Below are positions 8,956 through 17,177 of a stretch of 64,000 bases of DNA, piece after piece (position 1 is the first letter of the stretch; each line of letters opens with the position of its first letter). Source of the stretch: Streptomyces sp. NBC_01428 (lineage in GTDB: Bacteria; Actinomycetota; Actinomycetes; Streptomycetales; Streptomycetaceae). The notes beneath the pieces were generated by a model that was not told where the DNA came from, did not search any database, and saw nothing but the letters and a program-made list of their open reading frames with translations. Made by a program: the position numbers and the translations under genes. The stretch lies in NCBI RefSeq assembly GCF_036231965.1, contig NZ_CP109499.1, positions 1,178,001 through 1,242,000 of the forward strand, written 5' to 3'.

Positions 8956-11124
8956 GTGGCTACGTTCCTCTACCTGCTGTCCAGGGCCGCCTTCCGCCGC
9001 CGCCGTCTCGTCGCCGTGATCTGGATCGCGCTGCTCGCCTGCGCCGGGGTGGGCGCAAGCATGGCTTCCAGCGATGTCACGTCCTCCTTCTCCCTTCCGG
9101 GGACAGAAGCCCAGAAGGCTGTCGGGCTTGTCGAAACACGCTTTCCCGGGAGCAGCCCCGATGGTGCCCTGGCGCAGATCGTCCTGAAGGCTCCCGCGCC
9201 GGAGAGGCTGTCGGACGCTGCCCGCCGGGCGGCCGTCAGAGACCTTGTGGAAGAGCTGAGGTCAGATCCGGAACAGGTGGCGGCCGTCACTGATCCGTAC
9301 GAGGCAAAGAACGTGTCCCCGAACGGGTCGACCGCCTTCGTCTCCGTCACCTACAACAAGCCGCCGGGTTCGCTGCCGGACGCGACGCTCAAGTCCCTTG
9401 ACGACGTGGCCTCCGAGGCCCGCGAGAGCGGTCTGACGGTCGAGGTGGGCGGGACCGCCCTGCAGGCCGCGCCGGAGCCCGGCATCGGCGAGGTGATCGG
9501 CGTCGTCATCGCCGCGGTGGTCCTGGTCATCACTCTTGGGTCGCTGGTGGCCGCCGGTCTGCCTTTGCTGACCGCGATATTCGGGGTCGGCACTGGTATC
9601 GCCACCATCACCGCGCTGGCGAGCACCTTCGAACTCGGCTCCACCACATCGACATTGGCGATGATGATCGGGCTCGCGGTCGGCATCGACTACGCGCTCT
9701 TCATCGTCTCCCGTTACCGGGCGGAGCTCGCGGAGGGGCACGACCGGGAGGAGGCGATCGGCCGGGCGGTCGGCACTGCCGGCTCCGCTGTCGTCTTTGC
9801 GGGCCTGACCGTGGTGATCGCTCTGGTGGGGCTGGCCGTTGTCGACGTTCCGATGCTGACGAAGATGGGCTTCGCCGCTGCCGGCACGGTGGTCATCGCC
9901 GTTCTCATCGCCCTGACGGCGATTCCTGCGCTGCTCGGCTTCGCCGGCAGGCGCGTCTCGCCCCGTACGGCTGGCCGGGCCACAGCGAAGCCCAACGGTG
10001 GCGTTCGGTGGGCGCGCTTCGTGCTGCGCCGTCCGGCCACTGTGCTGATCGTGGGTCTGCTCGGCCTCGGAGTCGTCGCCATCCCGGCCGCGTCCCTGCA
10101 GGTGGGTCTGCCCGACGACGGCTCACAGCCCGTCAGCACAACGCAACGTAAGGCCTATGACCTGCTGTCCGACGGCTTCGGTCCGGGATACAACGGACCT
10201 CTGGTGGTGGTCGTCGACGGCGACCGCGAAGCTGCTTCCGCCACCCGCGCGACACTCCAGGGCATGGAGGGTGTCGCCTCGGTCTCCCCCACAACGGTCA
10301 ATGAAGCCGGTAACACCGCGATGATCACCGTCGTCCCCGCGGATCGGCCTTCCTCAGTCGCCACCGAACGACTGGTGCACTCGATCCGAGAGGCCACGGG
10401 CGACCAGGTGCTGGTCACCGGCACGACAGCGATGAACGTCGACTTCTCGCAGCGCATGAACGACGCCCTGCTGCCGTATCTGACGCTGGTCGTGGGCCTC
10501 GCGTTCCTGCTCCTGATGGTGGTCTTCCGGTCGGTGCTCGTCCCTCTGAAGGCCGCGCTCGGCTTCCTGCTGTCGGTGGTGGCGGCACTCGGTGCGGTCG
10601 TCGCGGTCTTCCAATGGGGGTGGCTGGGCTCCCTGTTCGGTGTGGAACAGACAGGGCCGATCATGTCCATGATGCCGATCTTCATGATCGGTGTGGTCTT
10701 CGGACTGGCCATGGACTACGAGGTCTTCCTGGTATCACGCATGCGTGAGTCGTACGTCGCGGGAGAACGGCCGGGGACGGCCGTCGTCACCGGCTTCCAG
10801 CACGGAGCTCGGGTCGTCACCGCAGCCGCAGTGATCATGATCGCGGTCTTCTCCGGATTCATCGGTTCAAGCGAGCCCATGGTCAAGATGATCGGCTTCG
10901 GGCTGGCCATCGCGGTGTTCGTCGACGCGTTCGTGGTCCGGATGGCGCTTGTGCCGGCGGTCCTTGCCCTGCTGGGGCACAAGGCCTGGTGGCTGCCCCG
11001 ATGGCTTGACCGGCTCCTTCCCGACGTGGATGTCGAAGGCGAGAAGCTCCGCGCGAGGCTGCGTTCCGCGGAGGCGATCCCGCCCGGAGGACCGGACGAG
11101 AGACGTCCGCTGTCTCGGGTCTGA
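8956..11124 (+). CDS. MMPL-family (RND-type) membrane transporter
   Basis: The product is 722 residues from a GTG at 8956; the sequence ATFLYLLSRAAFRRRRLVAVIW that follows is the usual start of actinobacterial MMPL proteins, while the open frame upstream is not. There are two repeats, each with one helix, a large periplasmic loop and five helices. The conserved helix-4 motifs GLAVGIDYALFIVSRYR and GLAMDYEVFLVSRMRE are present. The family exports lipids, siderophores or drugs using the proton gradient. No regulator is attached. A strong hairpin follows at 11138-11174. Confidence 0.9.
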   Translation: MATFLYLLSRAAFRRRRLVAVIWIALLACAGVGASMASSDVTSSFSLPGTEAQKAVGLVETRFPGSSPDGALAQIVLKAPAPERLSDAARRAAVRDLVEELRSDPEQVAAVTDPYEAKNVSPNGSTAFVSVTYNKPPGSLPDATLKSLDDVASEARESGLTVEVGGTALQAAPEPGIGEVIGVVIAAVVLVITLGSLVAAGLPLLTAIFGVGTGIATITALASTFELGSTTSTLAMMIGLAVGIDYALFIVSRYRAELAEGHDREEAIGRAVGTAGSAVVFAGLTVVIALVGLAVVDVPMLTKMGFAAAGTVVIAVLIALTAIPALLGFAGRRVSPRTAGRATAKPNGGVRWARFVLRRPATVLIVGLLGLGVVAIPAASLQVGLPDDGSQPVSTTQRKAYDLLSDGFGPGYNGPLVVVVDGDREAASATRATLQGMEGVASVSPTTVNEAGNTAMITVVPADRPSSVATERLVHSIREATGDQVLVTGTTAMNVDFSQRMNDALLPYLTLVVGLAFLLLMVVFRSVLVPLKAALGFLLSVVAALGAVVAVFQWGWLGSLFGVEQTGPIMSMMPIFMIGVVFGLAMDYEVFLVSRMRESYVAGERPGTAVVTGFQHGARVVTAAAVIMIAVFSGFIGSSEPMVKMIGFGLAIAVFVDAFVVRMALVPAVLALLGHKAWWLPRWLDRLLPDVDVEGEKLRARLRSAEAIPPGGPDERRPLSRV

Positions 11125-11137
11125 CATTCCCCAGGTT

Positions 11138-11174
11138 CCGGGGGCCCTGCATGAGCGGCGGCTCGGGCCCCCGG
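11138..11174 (+). terminator. Terminator-like hairpin after the MMPL gene
   Basis: A perfect 10-bp G/C stem (CCGGGGGCCC with GGGCCCCCGG) around a 17-nt loop begins 14 nt after the MMPL stop codon. Confidence 0.6.
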
Positions 11175-11359
11175 CCACGTGACGGCCTCCGTGGGGACGG
11201 GACCGTCGCGAACAGGTGGCCGTGTCGCACAGCAGAGCGGAGCAACACGGCCACCTGTATCCCCCGCAGTGACAGTGGCTGCCAGAGGCTCCCTGTCGGC
11301 AGTCCGCCGCTGAACCGATCAACGCGGACCACAACTGGTCCGCTCCCTGGAGGAGTTGT

Positions 11360-12031
11360 ATGCCCACCCTCGAACGTCAAGGCGACGTCTTCGTTCTCGA
11401 CCTCGGAGACGGTGAGAACCGCTTTCACCCCGACTGGCTCACATCCGTCAGCACAGCGCTGGACGCGGTAGAGCGAGAGACCGGACCGCGCGCACTCGTG
11501 ACCGTCGCCACGGGGAAGTTCTACTCGAACGGGCTGGACCTGGAGTGGCTCTTCGCCCATCTCGACCGACACCGGGACTACGTCATCTCCGTCCAGGGGC
11601 TGTTCGCAAGGATGCTGTCCCTGCCCGTCACCACGGTTGCCGCACTGCAAGGACATACCTTCGCCGCCGGCGCCATGCTCTCCCTCGCCCAGGACTTCCG
11701 GGTCATGCGCGCGGATCGCGGCTACTGGTGTCTGCCCGAAGCAGACATCAACATCCCCTTCACACCCGGGATGTCGGCGCTCGTCCAGGCACGGCTGACT
11801 CCGCAGACCGCCCACCAGGCCATGCTCGGGGCGCATCGCTACGGCGGTGTCGACGCCGTTGCCGCCGGGATCGCCGACCGAGCGGTCACCGAGGACGAGG
11901 TACGCACGACCGCGATCGACATCGCCCGGTCCCAGGCCGACAAAGCGGGCAACACGCTGGGAACGATCAAGACTCGTATGTACGCATCGACCCTGGCCAC
12001 GCTCCGGGACACGACTCTTCCTCTCAGCTGA
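11360..12031 (+). CDS. Enoyl-CoA hydratase/isomerase-family protein
   Basis: The product is 223 residues, a single crotonase-fold domain. The oxyanion-hole segments are GKFYSNGLDLEWL near residue 55 and QGHTFAAGAMLSLAQDFRV near residue 100, and the helix LPEADINIPFTPGM follows. It resembles the short delta3,delta2-enoyl-CoA isomerase branch (ECI2/PECI-like) more than standard EchA, because it lacks the C-terminal hydratase helices and the usual second glutamate cannot be placed with confidence. GGAGG lies nine nt before the ATG. It is an isolated gene, with no CoA ligase or dehydrogenase beside it. Confidence 0.85.
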   Translation: MPTLERQGDVFVLDLGDGENRFHPDWLTSVSTALDAVERETGPRALVTVATGKFYSNGLDLEWLFAHLDRHRDYVISVQGLFARMLSLPVTTVAALQGHTFAAGAMLSLAQDFRVMRADRGYWCLPEADINIPFTPGMSALVQARLTPQTAHQAMLGAHRYGGVDAVAAGIADRAVTEDEVRTTAIDIARSQADKAGNTLGTIKTRMYASTLATLRDTTLPLS

Positions 12032-12341
12032 CTCACGAGGCCGGGCGAAGGGTTCGACTGCCTCGGCGTTCCGGAATCGAGTCGAGCAACCTGAGCTCGG
12101 GCCGCACCGGAAGCGGCGGTGGAACAGGACCAGAAATCCAAGGCGGCCTTCGCGCCCATGACCCCGCCCCCCCTCCCGAGCCCTCCGACAAGTGAACTAC
12201 GCGCCGGCCAGGAAGAGATGGGACTTCGCCGTCACAGCGACCGGGTGCGCGATGACGGGCGGCTCTCCAACGCGTCGCGGTCGATGGCCGGATGAGACAT
12301 CTTGCTCACGATCCCCCTGCCCTTGATGGGAGTTCCACGAC
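12032..12341. other. Intergenic stretch, nothing recognised
   Basis: About 310 bp between the crotonase-family gene and the next orphan gene. I see no convincing coding frame, RNA gene or strong hairpin. It presumably carries the promoter of the gene at 12342. Confidence 0.4.
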
Positions 12342-12917
12342 ATGACCACAGCACCGAAGGCGTCGCCCGTTCACTCCGGTCTCTGCCACGCCCGATCAAG
12401 CGGAGTGGCGTGCGATGCGGAAGCGGCCGCGCGCTACCAGCTGTGGTGGACTGCCCAGCAGACAGCGGAACGAGCCGGGCGACCGCCCGCCCAAGCAGAC
12501 CACCTGAGGCAATGGGCCGGCGTTCTCATCGATGCTCTTCTCGCTTTCGACGACGGAATGACCCGGTTCCCCGGTCCTCACGCCGACATATGGCGGCAGC
12601 GGATGTCCTCGTCCACCCGGCATCACCTGCAGCCGATCACGGAGAGTCTGCCGACGCAGCGATGGCTGGTCCACGCGCGCCACCGAACACAGATCCGGCT
12701 GCCGCTCTCCACCGACCGACGTCTGTTCCTGCTCTGGGTCTCCCATCTGGTGGACGCGGTCCTCGGCCTGATCGGACAAACCGCTGCGGCCGCCGCACAG
12801 TCAAGACAATCCGGCGGGCCCCTTGAAGTCACGGCCTACCTGCTGCACGTGCGACACAACCTCTTGCACGCCTGCCAGCACCTGAACAGGCATGGTCCGG
12901 GGCCCTCAGAAGGGTGA
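12342..12917 (+). CDS. Hypothetical protein, helical, unrecognised
   Basis: The product is 191 residues starting at an ATG with GGGAG upstream. The composition is soluble and helix-rich, with many Arg, His, Gln and Trp residues and a hydrophobic stretch LFLLWVSHLVDAVLGLIG near residues 130-147 that is too polar at its ends to be a clear membrane helix. There are no motifs I recognise. It lies alone between an enoyl-CoA hydratase-like gene and the DJ-1 region. Codon usage is typical of the host. Other frames across this region are also open, so the choice of frame rests on the ribosome site and protein-like composition. Confidence 0.6.
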   Translation: MTTAPKASPVHSGLCHARSSGVACDAEAAARYQLWWTAQQTAERAGRPPAQADHLRQWAGVLIDALLAFDDGMTRFPGPHADIWRQRMSSSTRHHLQPITESLPTQRWLVHARHRTQIRLPLSTDRRLFLLWVSHLVDAVLGLIGQTAAAAAQSRQSGGPLEVTAYLLHVRHNLLHACQHLNRHGPGPSEG

Positions 12918-13070
12918 GGTTCCAAGTTCCTCGCCCTCGACATCCACCTTGCGTGGCCCTTCACACACCCGCAGTCGCACCCTGCGGCTCCGGAGGTTCC
13001 CCGGTGAGACATCCTGCTGGGCCGGAGCCGCCGAGTCGGGGCCGCCCACTGTAAATATCGCTCCTTTCGG

Positions 13071-13087
13071 AACTAGTATGCCTAGGT
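13071..13087 (+). promoter_or_regulatory. Promoter/operator-like inverted repeat upstream of the first DJ-1 gene
   Basis: An AT-richer island around 13050-13105 holds AACTAG-TATGC-CTAGGT, an imperfect 6-5-6 dyad, just before a possible -10 (TAGGAT at 13087-13092). A dyad placed between -35 and -10 is typical of repression by a small winged-helix regulator of the MarR or HxlR kind. The regulator is not identified. Confidence 0.4.
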
Positions 13088-13187
13088 AGGATTAAACGGA
13101 AATATCCCACTTGAGCACGCTGGGCTGCGGAGCCTGTGCTGTTGTCCGCCGCTGGCACGGAGCCCCCTCACGCGAACGAGGCGCGGC

Positions 13188-13886
13188 ATGAGCAAGATCA
13201 AGTCAGTACTCTTCCTCGGGTTCCCCAACTTCGGCGAGCAGGATCTCCTCGCGCCGTGGGAACTGCTCCGGTCCCTGGCCTGGACATTCGGCCAGCGAGG
13301 GGAGGAGCTCTCCGTGACACTGGGCAGCTTCGAGGGGGGCACCCTCACCACGCACATGGGCGCCCGCGTGGAGAGCGAGACGACGGTCTCAGGATCCGAC
13401 CGCTACGACGTGTTGTACGTCCCTGGAGGCATCGGAGCGGGGGCCGCCAGCCTCAACGAGGCGGTAGTGGATCTCGTGCGCGCCCACCACGAGGAAGGGC
13501 GCTGGGTGGTGGGCAACTGCGCGGGCCTCAGCGTGCTGCATCGCGCGGGCATTCTGGGAGGAAGCGAGGTCACCGCACCCGCGACCGTGTCACGCCGCCT
13601 CGAGCAGCGGGGGGAAAAGGTTGCGGACCCTCGGCGCGCCTGGAAGATCGACGCAGCCCGCAAACTGATGACGATCGGCGGCGCCGGCACCGTGCACCCG
13701 AGCACCATCGCCCTGGTGTGGCATCTGTTCGGCGAAGACGACGCACGCGATCTCGCGGCGACGTGGGACACCCTCCCGCTCCACGGCGAGTCTCTTTTCG
13801 CGCTTGACGGCCCTGCCCTCAACGACGACGAAGCCGCCAAGACCAAGCTCCAGGACAACTGGGAGGACACGTTCCTCCCCGTATAG
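13188..13886 (+). CDS. DJ-1/PfpI-family protein (paralogue 1)
   Basis: The product is 232 residues with a DJ-1/class-I glutamine-amidotransferase-like fold. E17 in FGEQDLLAPWE and the nucleophile-elbow cysteine C111 in GNCAGLSVL match the two key positions of the superfamily; the strand LYVPGGIGAG precedes them. Members include isocyanide hydratases, glyoxalase/chaperones and cyclic-imide hydrolases; the subtype is not clear. A close paralogue of identical length lies at 14633, with a MarR gene between. The first strand and the C-terminal WDTLPLHGESLFAL are almost the same in both. The last codons contain a GGGAGGA/TCCTCCC hairpin (13861-13879), and a second short stem follows the stop. Confidence 0.88.
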   Translation: MSKIKSVLFLGFPNFGEQDLLAPWELLRSLAWTFGQRGEELSVTLGSFEGGTLTTHMGARVESETTVSGSDRYDVLYVPGGIGAGAASLNEAVVDLVRAHHEEGRWVVGNCAGLSVLHRAGILGGSEVTAPATVSRRLEQRGEKVADPRRAWKIDAARKLMTIGGAGTVHPSTIALVWHLFGEDDARDLAATWDTLPLHGESLFALDGPALNDDEAAKTKLQDNWEDTFLPV

Positions 13887-14023
13887 GGACCGCACCGACG
13901 CGCCCGGACGGACACGTCCGCCGCGGCTGACCGGCAACCGGGTCCGGGACGGCACGCGCGGGCGCCTCCCATGAACGACCGTCGAACGGGAGCGCCCCAT
14001 CAGGGCGTCGATGCCCCGCGGGC

Positions 14024-14494
14024 TTACGTCCGACCGAGGTCCGCCGGACGCTGGGCGCGTCCAACCTTGCGCAGCAAGTCGGCAAGTTGTTCCTGCTCCG
14101 CCGCCGTGAGTCGGTCCAGGTCGTCGACGACGGTTCGGACGTACGAGGGCATGATCGCCTGCACCACTTCACGCCCGGCATCGGTCAATTCGATCATGAC
14201 CACACGACGGTCGTGCGGCGCCTTCTCGCGCCGGACCAGACCTCGCTTCTCCAGGTTGGTGATGACGACCGTGAAGTTGTTCGGGCTCTTCAGGTGCTTC
14301 TCCGCCAGACGCCCGGCGGGCAGCGGGCCAACGTAGTACAGGGTTTCCAGGGCACCGAACTGGCTTGTCGTGAGCCCGGCGGCGGTCAGGGGGGCACTGG
14401 TGCGCGCTTCCACCGACGCGGCCGCCCGGATGAGCTTGATGAAGAGGTCCAGTGACCGCTTCTCGCGGGCGCTCCCGTCGAAGTGCGTCGGCAT
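14024..14494 (-). CDS. MarR-family transcriptional regulator
   Basis: The product is 156 residues. The winged helix-turn-helix is complete: LTTSQFGALETLYYVGPLPAGRLAEKHLKSPNNFTVVITNLEKRGLVRREKAP, shown here only in part as the recognition segment SPNNFTVVITNLEKRGLV and the wing DRRVVMIELTDAGREV. It has no cysteine, so it is not a thiol-type OhrR sensor and more likely binds a small ligand. It is divergent from the second DJ-1 gene, and a TTCCA-N6-TGGAA dyad lies between them. It probably represses itself and that gene. Confidence 0.9.
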   Translation of the reverse strand: MPTHFDGSAREKRSLDLFIKLIRAAASVEARTSAPLTAAGLTTSQFGALETLYYVGPLPAGRLAEKHLKSPNNFTVVITNLEKRGLVRREKAPHDRRVVMIELTDAGREVVQAIMPSYVRTVVDDLDRLTAAEQEQLADLLRKVGRAQRPADLGRT

Positions 14495-14549
14495 CGCACA
14501 CCCTCTCCGTCAGTCGGTCCGGTCGTGGCAGACCCTATCCCGAAAAATT

Positions 14550-14565
14550 TTCCATCCAGTTGGAA
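14550..14565. promoter_or_regulatory. Probable MarR operator, perfect TTCCA-N6-TGGAA dyad
   Basis: This 16-bp perfect inverted repeat lies in the AT-rich divergent promoter region between the MarR gene and the second DJ-1 gene. Size and position fit a MarR dimer site. Binding is inferred. Confidence 0.55.
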
Positions 14566-14632
14566 TAGTCATGAACCATGAGTATGTTGTGAGGAGTGAC
14601 CGGCTCAACCGTCATCAACAAGGAGCACCACC

Positions 14633-15331
14633 ATGAGCGACATCAAGAAGGTCCTCTTCCTCGCCTTCCCCAACGTCGGAGAGCAGGATCTCCTCGCACC
14701 CTGGGAACTGTTCAGGGCGCTTGCCTACGACCTCGGCCAGCAGGGCGACACGTTGGAGGTCACCCTCGGCAGCTTCGAGGGCGGGACCGTCACCACCCAC
14801 ATGGGCGCGCAGATCCAGACCGACAAGGTCACCCCCGACGACCGGTACGACCTGGTCTACGTCCCCGGCGGCATCGGTGGCGGTGCGGCCTCCCGCGACC
14901 CGCAGATCCTCGACTTCGTCCGGGCGCACCACGACGAAGGTCGCTGGGTGGCCGCGAACTGCGCCGGAGTCGGTGTCGTCTTCCGCTCGGGCATCCTTGA
15001 CGGGACCCGGTTCCAGGCCGCTGCGGTCCTTGGCCGCCGCCTGAAGGAACTCGGAGCGGACGTGGCCGAGCCGCGACGCGCCTGGTCGGTCCTTCCCGAG
15101 GCGAAGGTCTTCACAGCAGGCGGCGCCGCCACGGTGCACCCGAGCACCATCGCGCTCGTCGCTCACCTCTTCGGCGAGGATCGCGCTCGGACGCTGGCCG
15201 GCACCTGGGACACCCTGCCGCTGCACGGCGAGTCCCTGTTCGCCCTGGAGGGCCCGGTGTCGAACGATGACGAGGTCTTCGTGAAGGGCCTGCGAGACGG
15301 CATGGAGAAGGTCTTCCTCCCCGAGGACTGA
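14633..15331 (+). CDS. DJ-1/PfpI-family protein (paralogue 2)
   Basis: The product is 232 residues, clearly homologous over its whole length to the protein at 13188. E17 in VGEQDLLAPWE and C110 in ANCAGVGVV are the expected active-site pair. Residues around the nucleophile differ (NCAGVGVVFRS here, NCAGLSVLHRA in the other copy), so the two may differ in substrate. AAGGAGCACCACC precedes the ATG. It is divergent from the MarR gene and upstream of a DsbA-like gene, with a hairpin (15347-15389) in the gap. A role in electrophile or redox stress is likely but inferred. Confidence 0.88.
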   Translation: MSDIKKVLFLAFPNVGEQDLLAPWELFRALAYDLGQQGDTLEVTLGSFEGGTVTTHMGAQIQTDKVTPDDRYDLVYVPGGIGGGAASRDPQILDFVRAHHDEGRWVAANCAGVGVVFRSGILDGTRFQAAAVLGRRLKELGADVAEPRRAWSVLPEAKVFTAGGAATVHPSTIALVAHLFGEDRARTLAGTWDTLPLHGESLFALEGPVSNDDEVFVKGLRDGMEKVFLPED

Positions 15332-15346
15332 TCCGATGACGGAGGA

Positions 15347-15389
15347 GGAGCGGTGCGAGGTGAGGTCAGTCCAGTTCCTCCACCGCTCC
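15347..15389 (+). terminator. Hairpin between the second DJ-1 gene and the DsbA-like gene
   Basis: A perfect 9-bp stem (GGAGCGGTG with CACCGCTCC) and a 25-nt loop begin 16 nt after the DJ-1 stop. It may end that transcript or reduce read-through into the DsbA-like gene. Confidence 0.4.
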
Positions 15390-15439
15390 CCTCCCGGCCC
15401 CTGCACCCCGATGCGACACCAGAACAACGGAGACACCCC

Positions 15440-16384
15440 ATGAATGAGTCTTCCCGGACCCCTGACGGAGGCGCCTGCGACCTTGAGTCGGGCGTCTGCA
15501 CCCTTCCCGGCAACGAGGCCGCACCGTCCCGCACAGCCGCAACCTCTCCCGGTCCGCAAGCCGATCGCACGCGCATCACTTACGTGACCGACCCCATCTG
15601 TTCGGCCTGCTGGATCCTCGAGCCGGCCTGGAGGTCTCTCACCGAGCGCTACCGCGACCTCATTGAGGTTCGGCACGTCTACGGCGGCCTCCTCCGTGGA
15701 TGGCAGGGCTTCCATGATGCGGGCAACGGCATCCGGCGCCCCGAGGATGTCGCCCATCACTGGGACGAATTCTCCGAGCGCTCCGGACAACCCATCGACT
15801 CCTCCGTCTGGTTGAGCGACCCGCTCGACTCGTCGTACCCGCCGAGCATCGCGCTCGCCGCCGTCCGACTGCTGGCGCCCGAGGCCGAGGAAGCCTTCCT
15901 GCGCCGCATGCGCGAGGAACTCTTCCTGAACGGTCGTAACATCGCCCGCCCTGAAGTCCTCGACGAACTGGTCACAGAACTCGGCCTGCCTGTGGCGCCC
16001 TACCGTGAACTGGTCGAGAAGGGCGCCGCCACAGCCGAGTTCGAGCGCGACCTGGTCCTCACCCACGAGCTTGGAGCGCGCGGCTTCCCGACCCTCATCC
16101 TCGAGGGCCCCGACGGTCGCATCAAGCTCCACGGCTGGCTCGGGCAGGACCGCCTGGAGGAGGCGTTCCTCTCGGTGTCCGGTGCGGCGCGGCGTTCCCC
16201 GATCGCCTCCGTCCGCGAAGCAATGGACCGGCTCGGCACAGGTACCTCCCTTGAGTACGCCGCGCTCACGGGCCGGTCCGTGGCTTCCGTGGAGCGACAG
16301 CTCGCCGAGGCCGGCGCGGAGCTGCGCACAGCGGGCCAGGGCAAGGTCTGGTCGCCGCCGTCTCGCGTACGGGAAGTGGCTTGA
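15440..16384 (+). CDS. DsbA/FrnE-like thiol-disulfide protein (SpxH/YjbH-like)
   Basis: The product is 314 residues from the ATG at 15440, preceded by GGAGACACCCC. A thioredoxin-fold domain has the redox motif CSAC at residues 54-57 in YVTDPICSACW, and a cis-Pro loop GARGFPTLIL about 150 residues later, with a helical insert between, as in DsbA/FrnE/YjbH proteins. There is no signal peptide, so it should be cytoplasmic. The N-terminal tail carries two further cysteines (C13 and C20, in ACDLESGVC), an unusual extra thiol pair. The C-terminal 80 residues form an additional, partly helical domain. Neighbourhood with two DJ-1 proteins points to thiol stress. Confidence 0.82.
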   Translation: MNESSRTPDGGACDLESGVCTLPGNEAAPSRTAATSPGPQADRTRITYVTDPICSACWILEPAWRSLTERYRDLIEVRHVYGGLLRGWQGFHDAGNGIRRPEDVAHHWDEFSERSGQPIDSSVWLSDPLDSSYPPSIALAAVRLLAPEAEEAFLRRMREELFLNGRNIARPEVLDELVTELGLPVAPYRELVEKGAATAEFERDLVLTHELGARGFPTLILEGPDGRIKLHGWLGQDRLEEAFLSVSGAARRSPIASVREAMDRLGTGTSLEYAALTGRSVASVERQLAEAGAELRTAGQGKVWSPPSRVREVA

Positions 16385-16405
16385 CCCGTTCCCGCCGCTG
16401 CCGAT

Positions 16406-16525
16406 GTCAGCCGATCCGGCGGTCCCGTCCGGCGAGCCACCCGGCCAGAAGCTGAGGCAACATCAGCAGAGACATCAGGACCAAGGGTGTCCGCCAGCTC
16501 CCGGTGTGCTGGTAGAGCGCTCCGG
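16406..16525 (-). pseudogene. 3' remnant of an MFS transporter gene
   Basis: Read on the minus strand, this segment encodes about 39 residues with no start: GALYQHTGSWRTPLVL, then a hydrophobic helix, ending in WLAGRDRRIG and a stop at 16406-16408. This is the typical final helix of CynX/NimT-like MFS transporters (normally ...LVGALYQHTGSWRTPL...). Upstream in that frame the sequence stops making sense at a run of eight G residues (16524-16531). The remaining 350 or so codons are absent. It is best read as deletion debris left by replacement with the GNAT gene region. Confidence 0.6.
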
Positions 16526-16579
16526 GGGGGGAGAGAATTACTCATCACCCTCGGAGCGGCGTGGTCCTACCATCGGCGA

Positions 16580-17104
16580 ATGGCACCTTCCGCATCGAGC
16601 GAGTTCAACAGCCGTGGCACAACTGTGTTCGACGTGCGCGAGTTGCAGCTCGAACACGACGACGCGGCGGCGGCGAGCGTGAACCGTGTCGGGCGGCGCG
16701 CCTATGCCGTCGAGGCCGAGCTGATCGGCTTCGACGGGATACCGGGGTTGCAAGAGAGCGTGGACGACATGCGCGGTCAGCCGTTGCGCTGGCTGGGCGC
16801 CGTCGCGGGCGGCGGACAGATCGCCGCCTTCGTCGCCTGGCAGAGCCCTGCCGAAGACAACATCGTGGACATCGATCGCGTCTGTGTGGATCCCGAGTGG
16901 TTCCGCTGCGGTCTGGCATCACGATTGATCCGCCATCTCCTTTCCGACCTGGCTCCCAGCGGCGACGCCCATGTGAGTACCGGTGCCGATAACAGCCCGG
17001 CCATTTCACTCTATGAACATCTCGGATTTTCTCGCATCGGCACAACGGAGCCCGTCCCAGGACTCCACATGGCTCATTTTCTGCTGAGACGGACTCAGCA
17101 ATGA
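16580..17104 (+). CDS. GNAT-family N-acetyltransferase
   Basis: The product is 174 residues if the ATG at 16580 is used; an in-frame start further upstream (16487) would overlap the MFS remnant. The acetyl-CoA fold is clear: IDRVCVDPEWFRCGLASRLIRHLL is motif A with the pyrophosphate loop (RCGLAS, a variant of R/Q-x-x-G-x-G/A), followed by VSTGADNSPAISLYEHLGFSRIG (motif B). The substrate is unknown. The ribosome site is weak, so the exact start is uncertain. The next gene begins within about 75 bp on the same strand. Confidence 0.82.
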   Translation: MAPSASSEFNSRGTTVFDVRELQLEHDDAAAASVNRVGRRAYAVEAELIGFDGIPGLQESVDDMRGQPLRWLGAVAGGGQIAAFVAWQSPAEDNIVDIDRVCVDPEWFRCGLASRLIRHLLSDLAPSGDAHVSTGADNSPAISLYEHLGFSRIGTTEPVPGLHMAHFLLRRTQQ

Positions 17105-17177
17105 AGAGCTGCCGGTGACGAATGTTGAGTATCCACTACTCATATCTCCTCGCAGCCAGTCTGATATCGATGAACAC

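Noticed and set aside
12045..12075. GGGTTCGACTGCCTC resembles a tRNA T-arm.
   Set aside because: No acceptor, D or anticodon arms can be placed around it and the T-stem does not pair properly.
13188..15331. The two DJ-1 genes considered as a recent tandem duplication.
   Set aside because: The proteins have diverged over much of their length and a MarR gene on the opposite strand separates them, so the duplication is old or the copies came separately.
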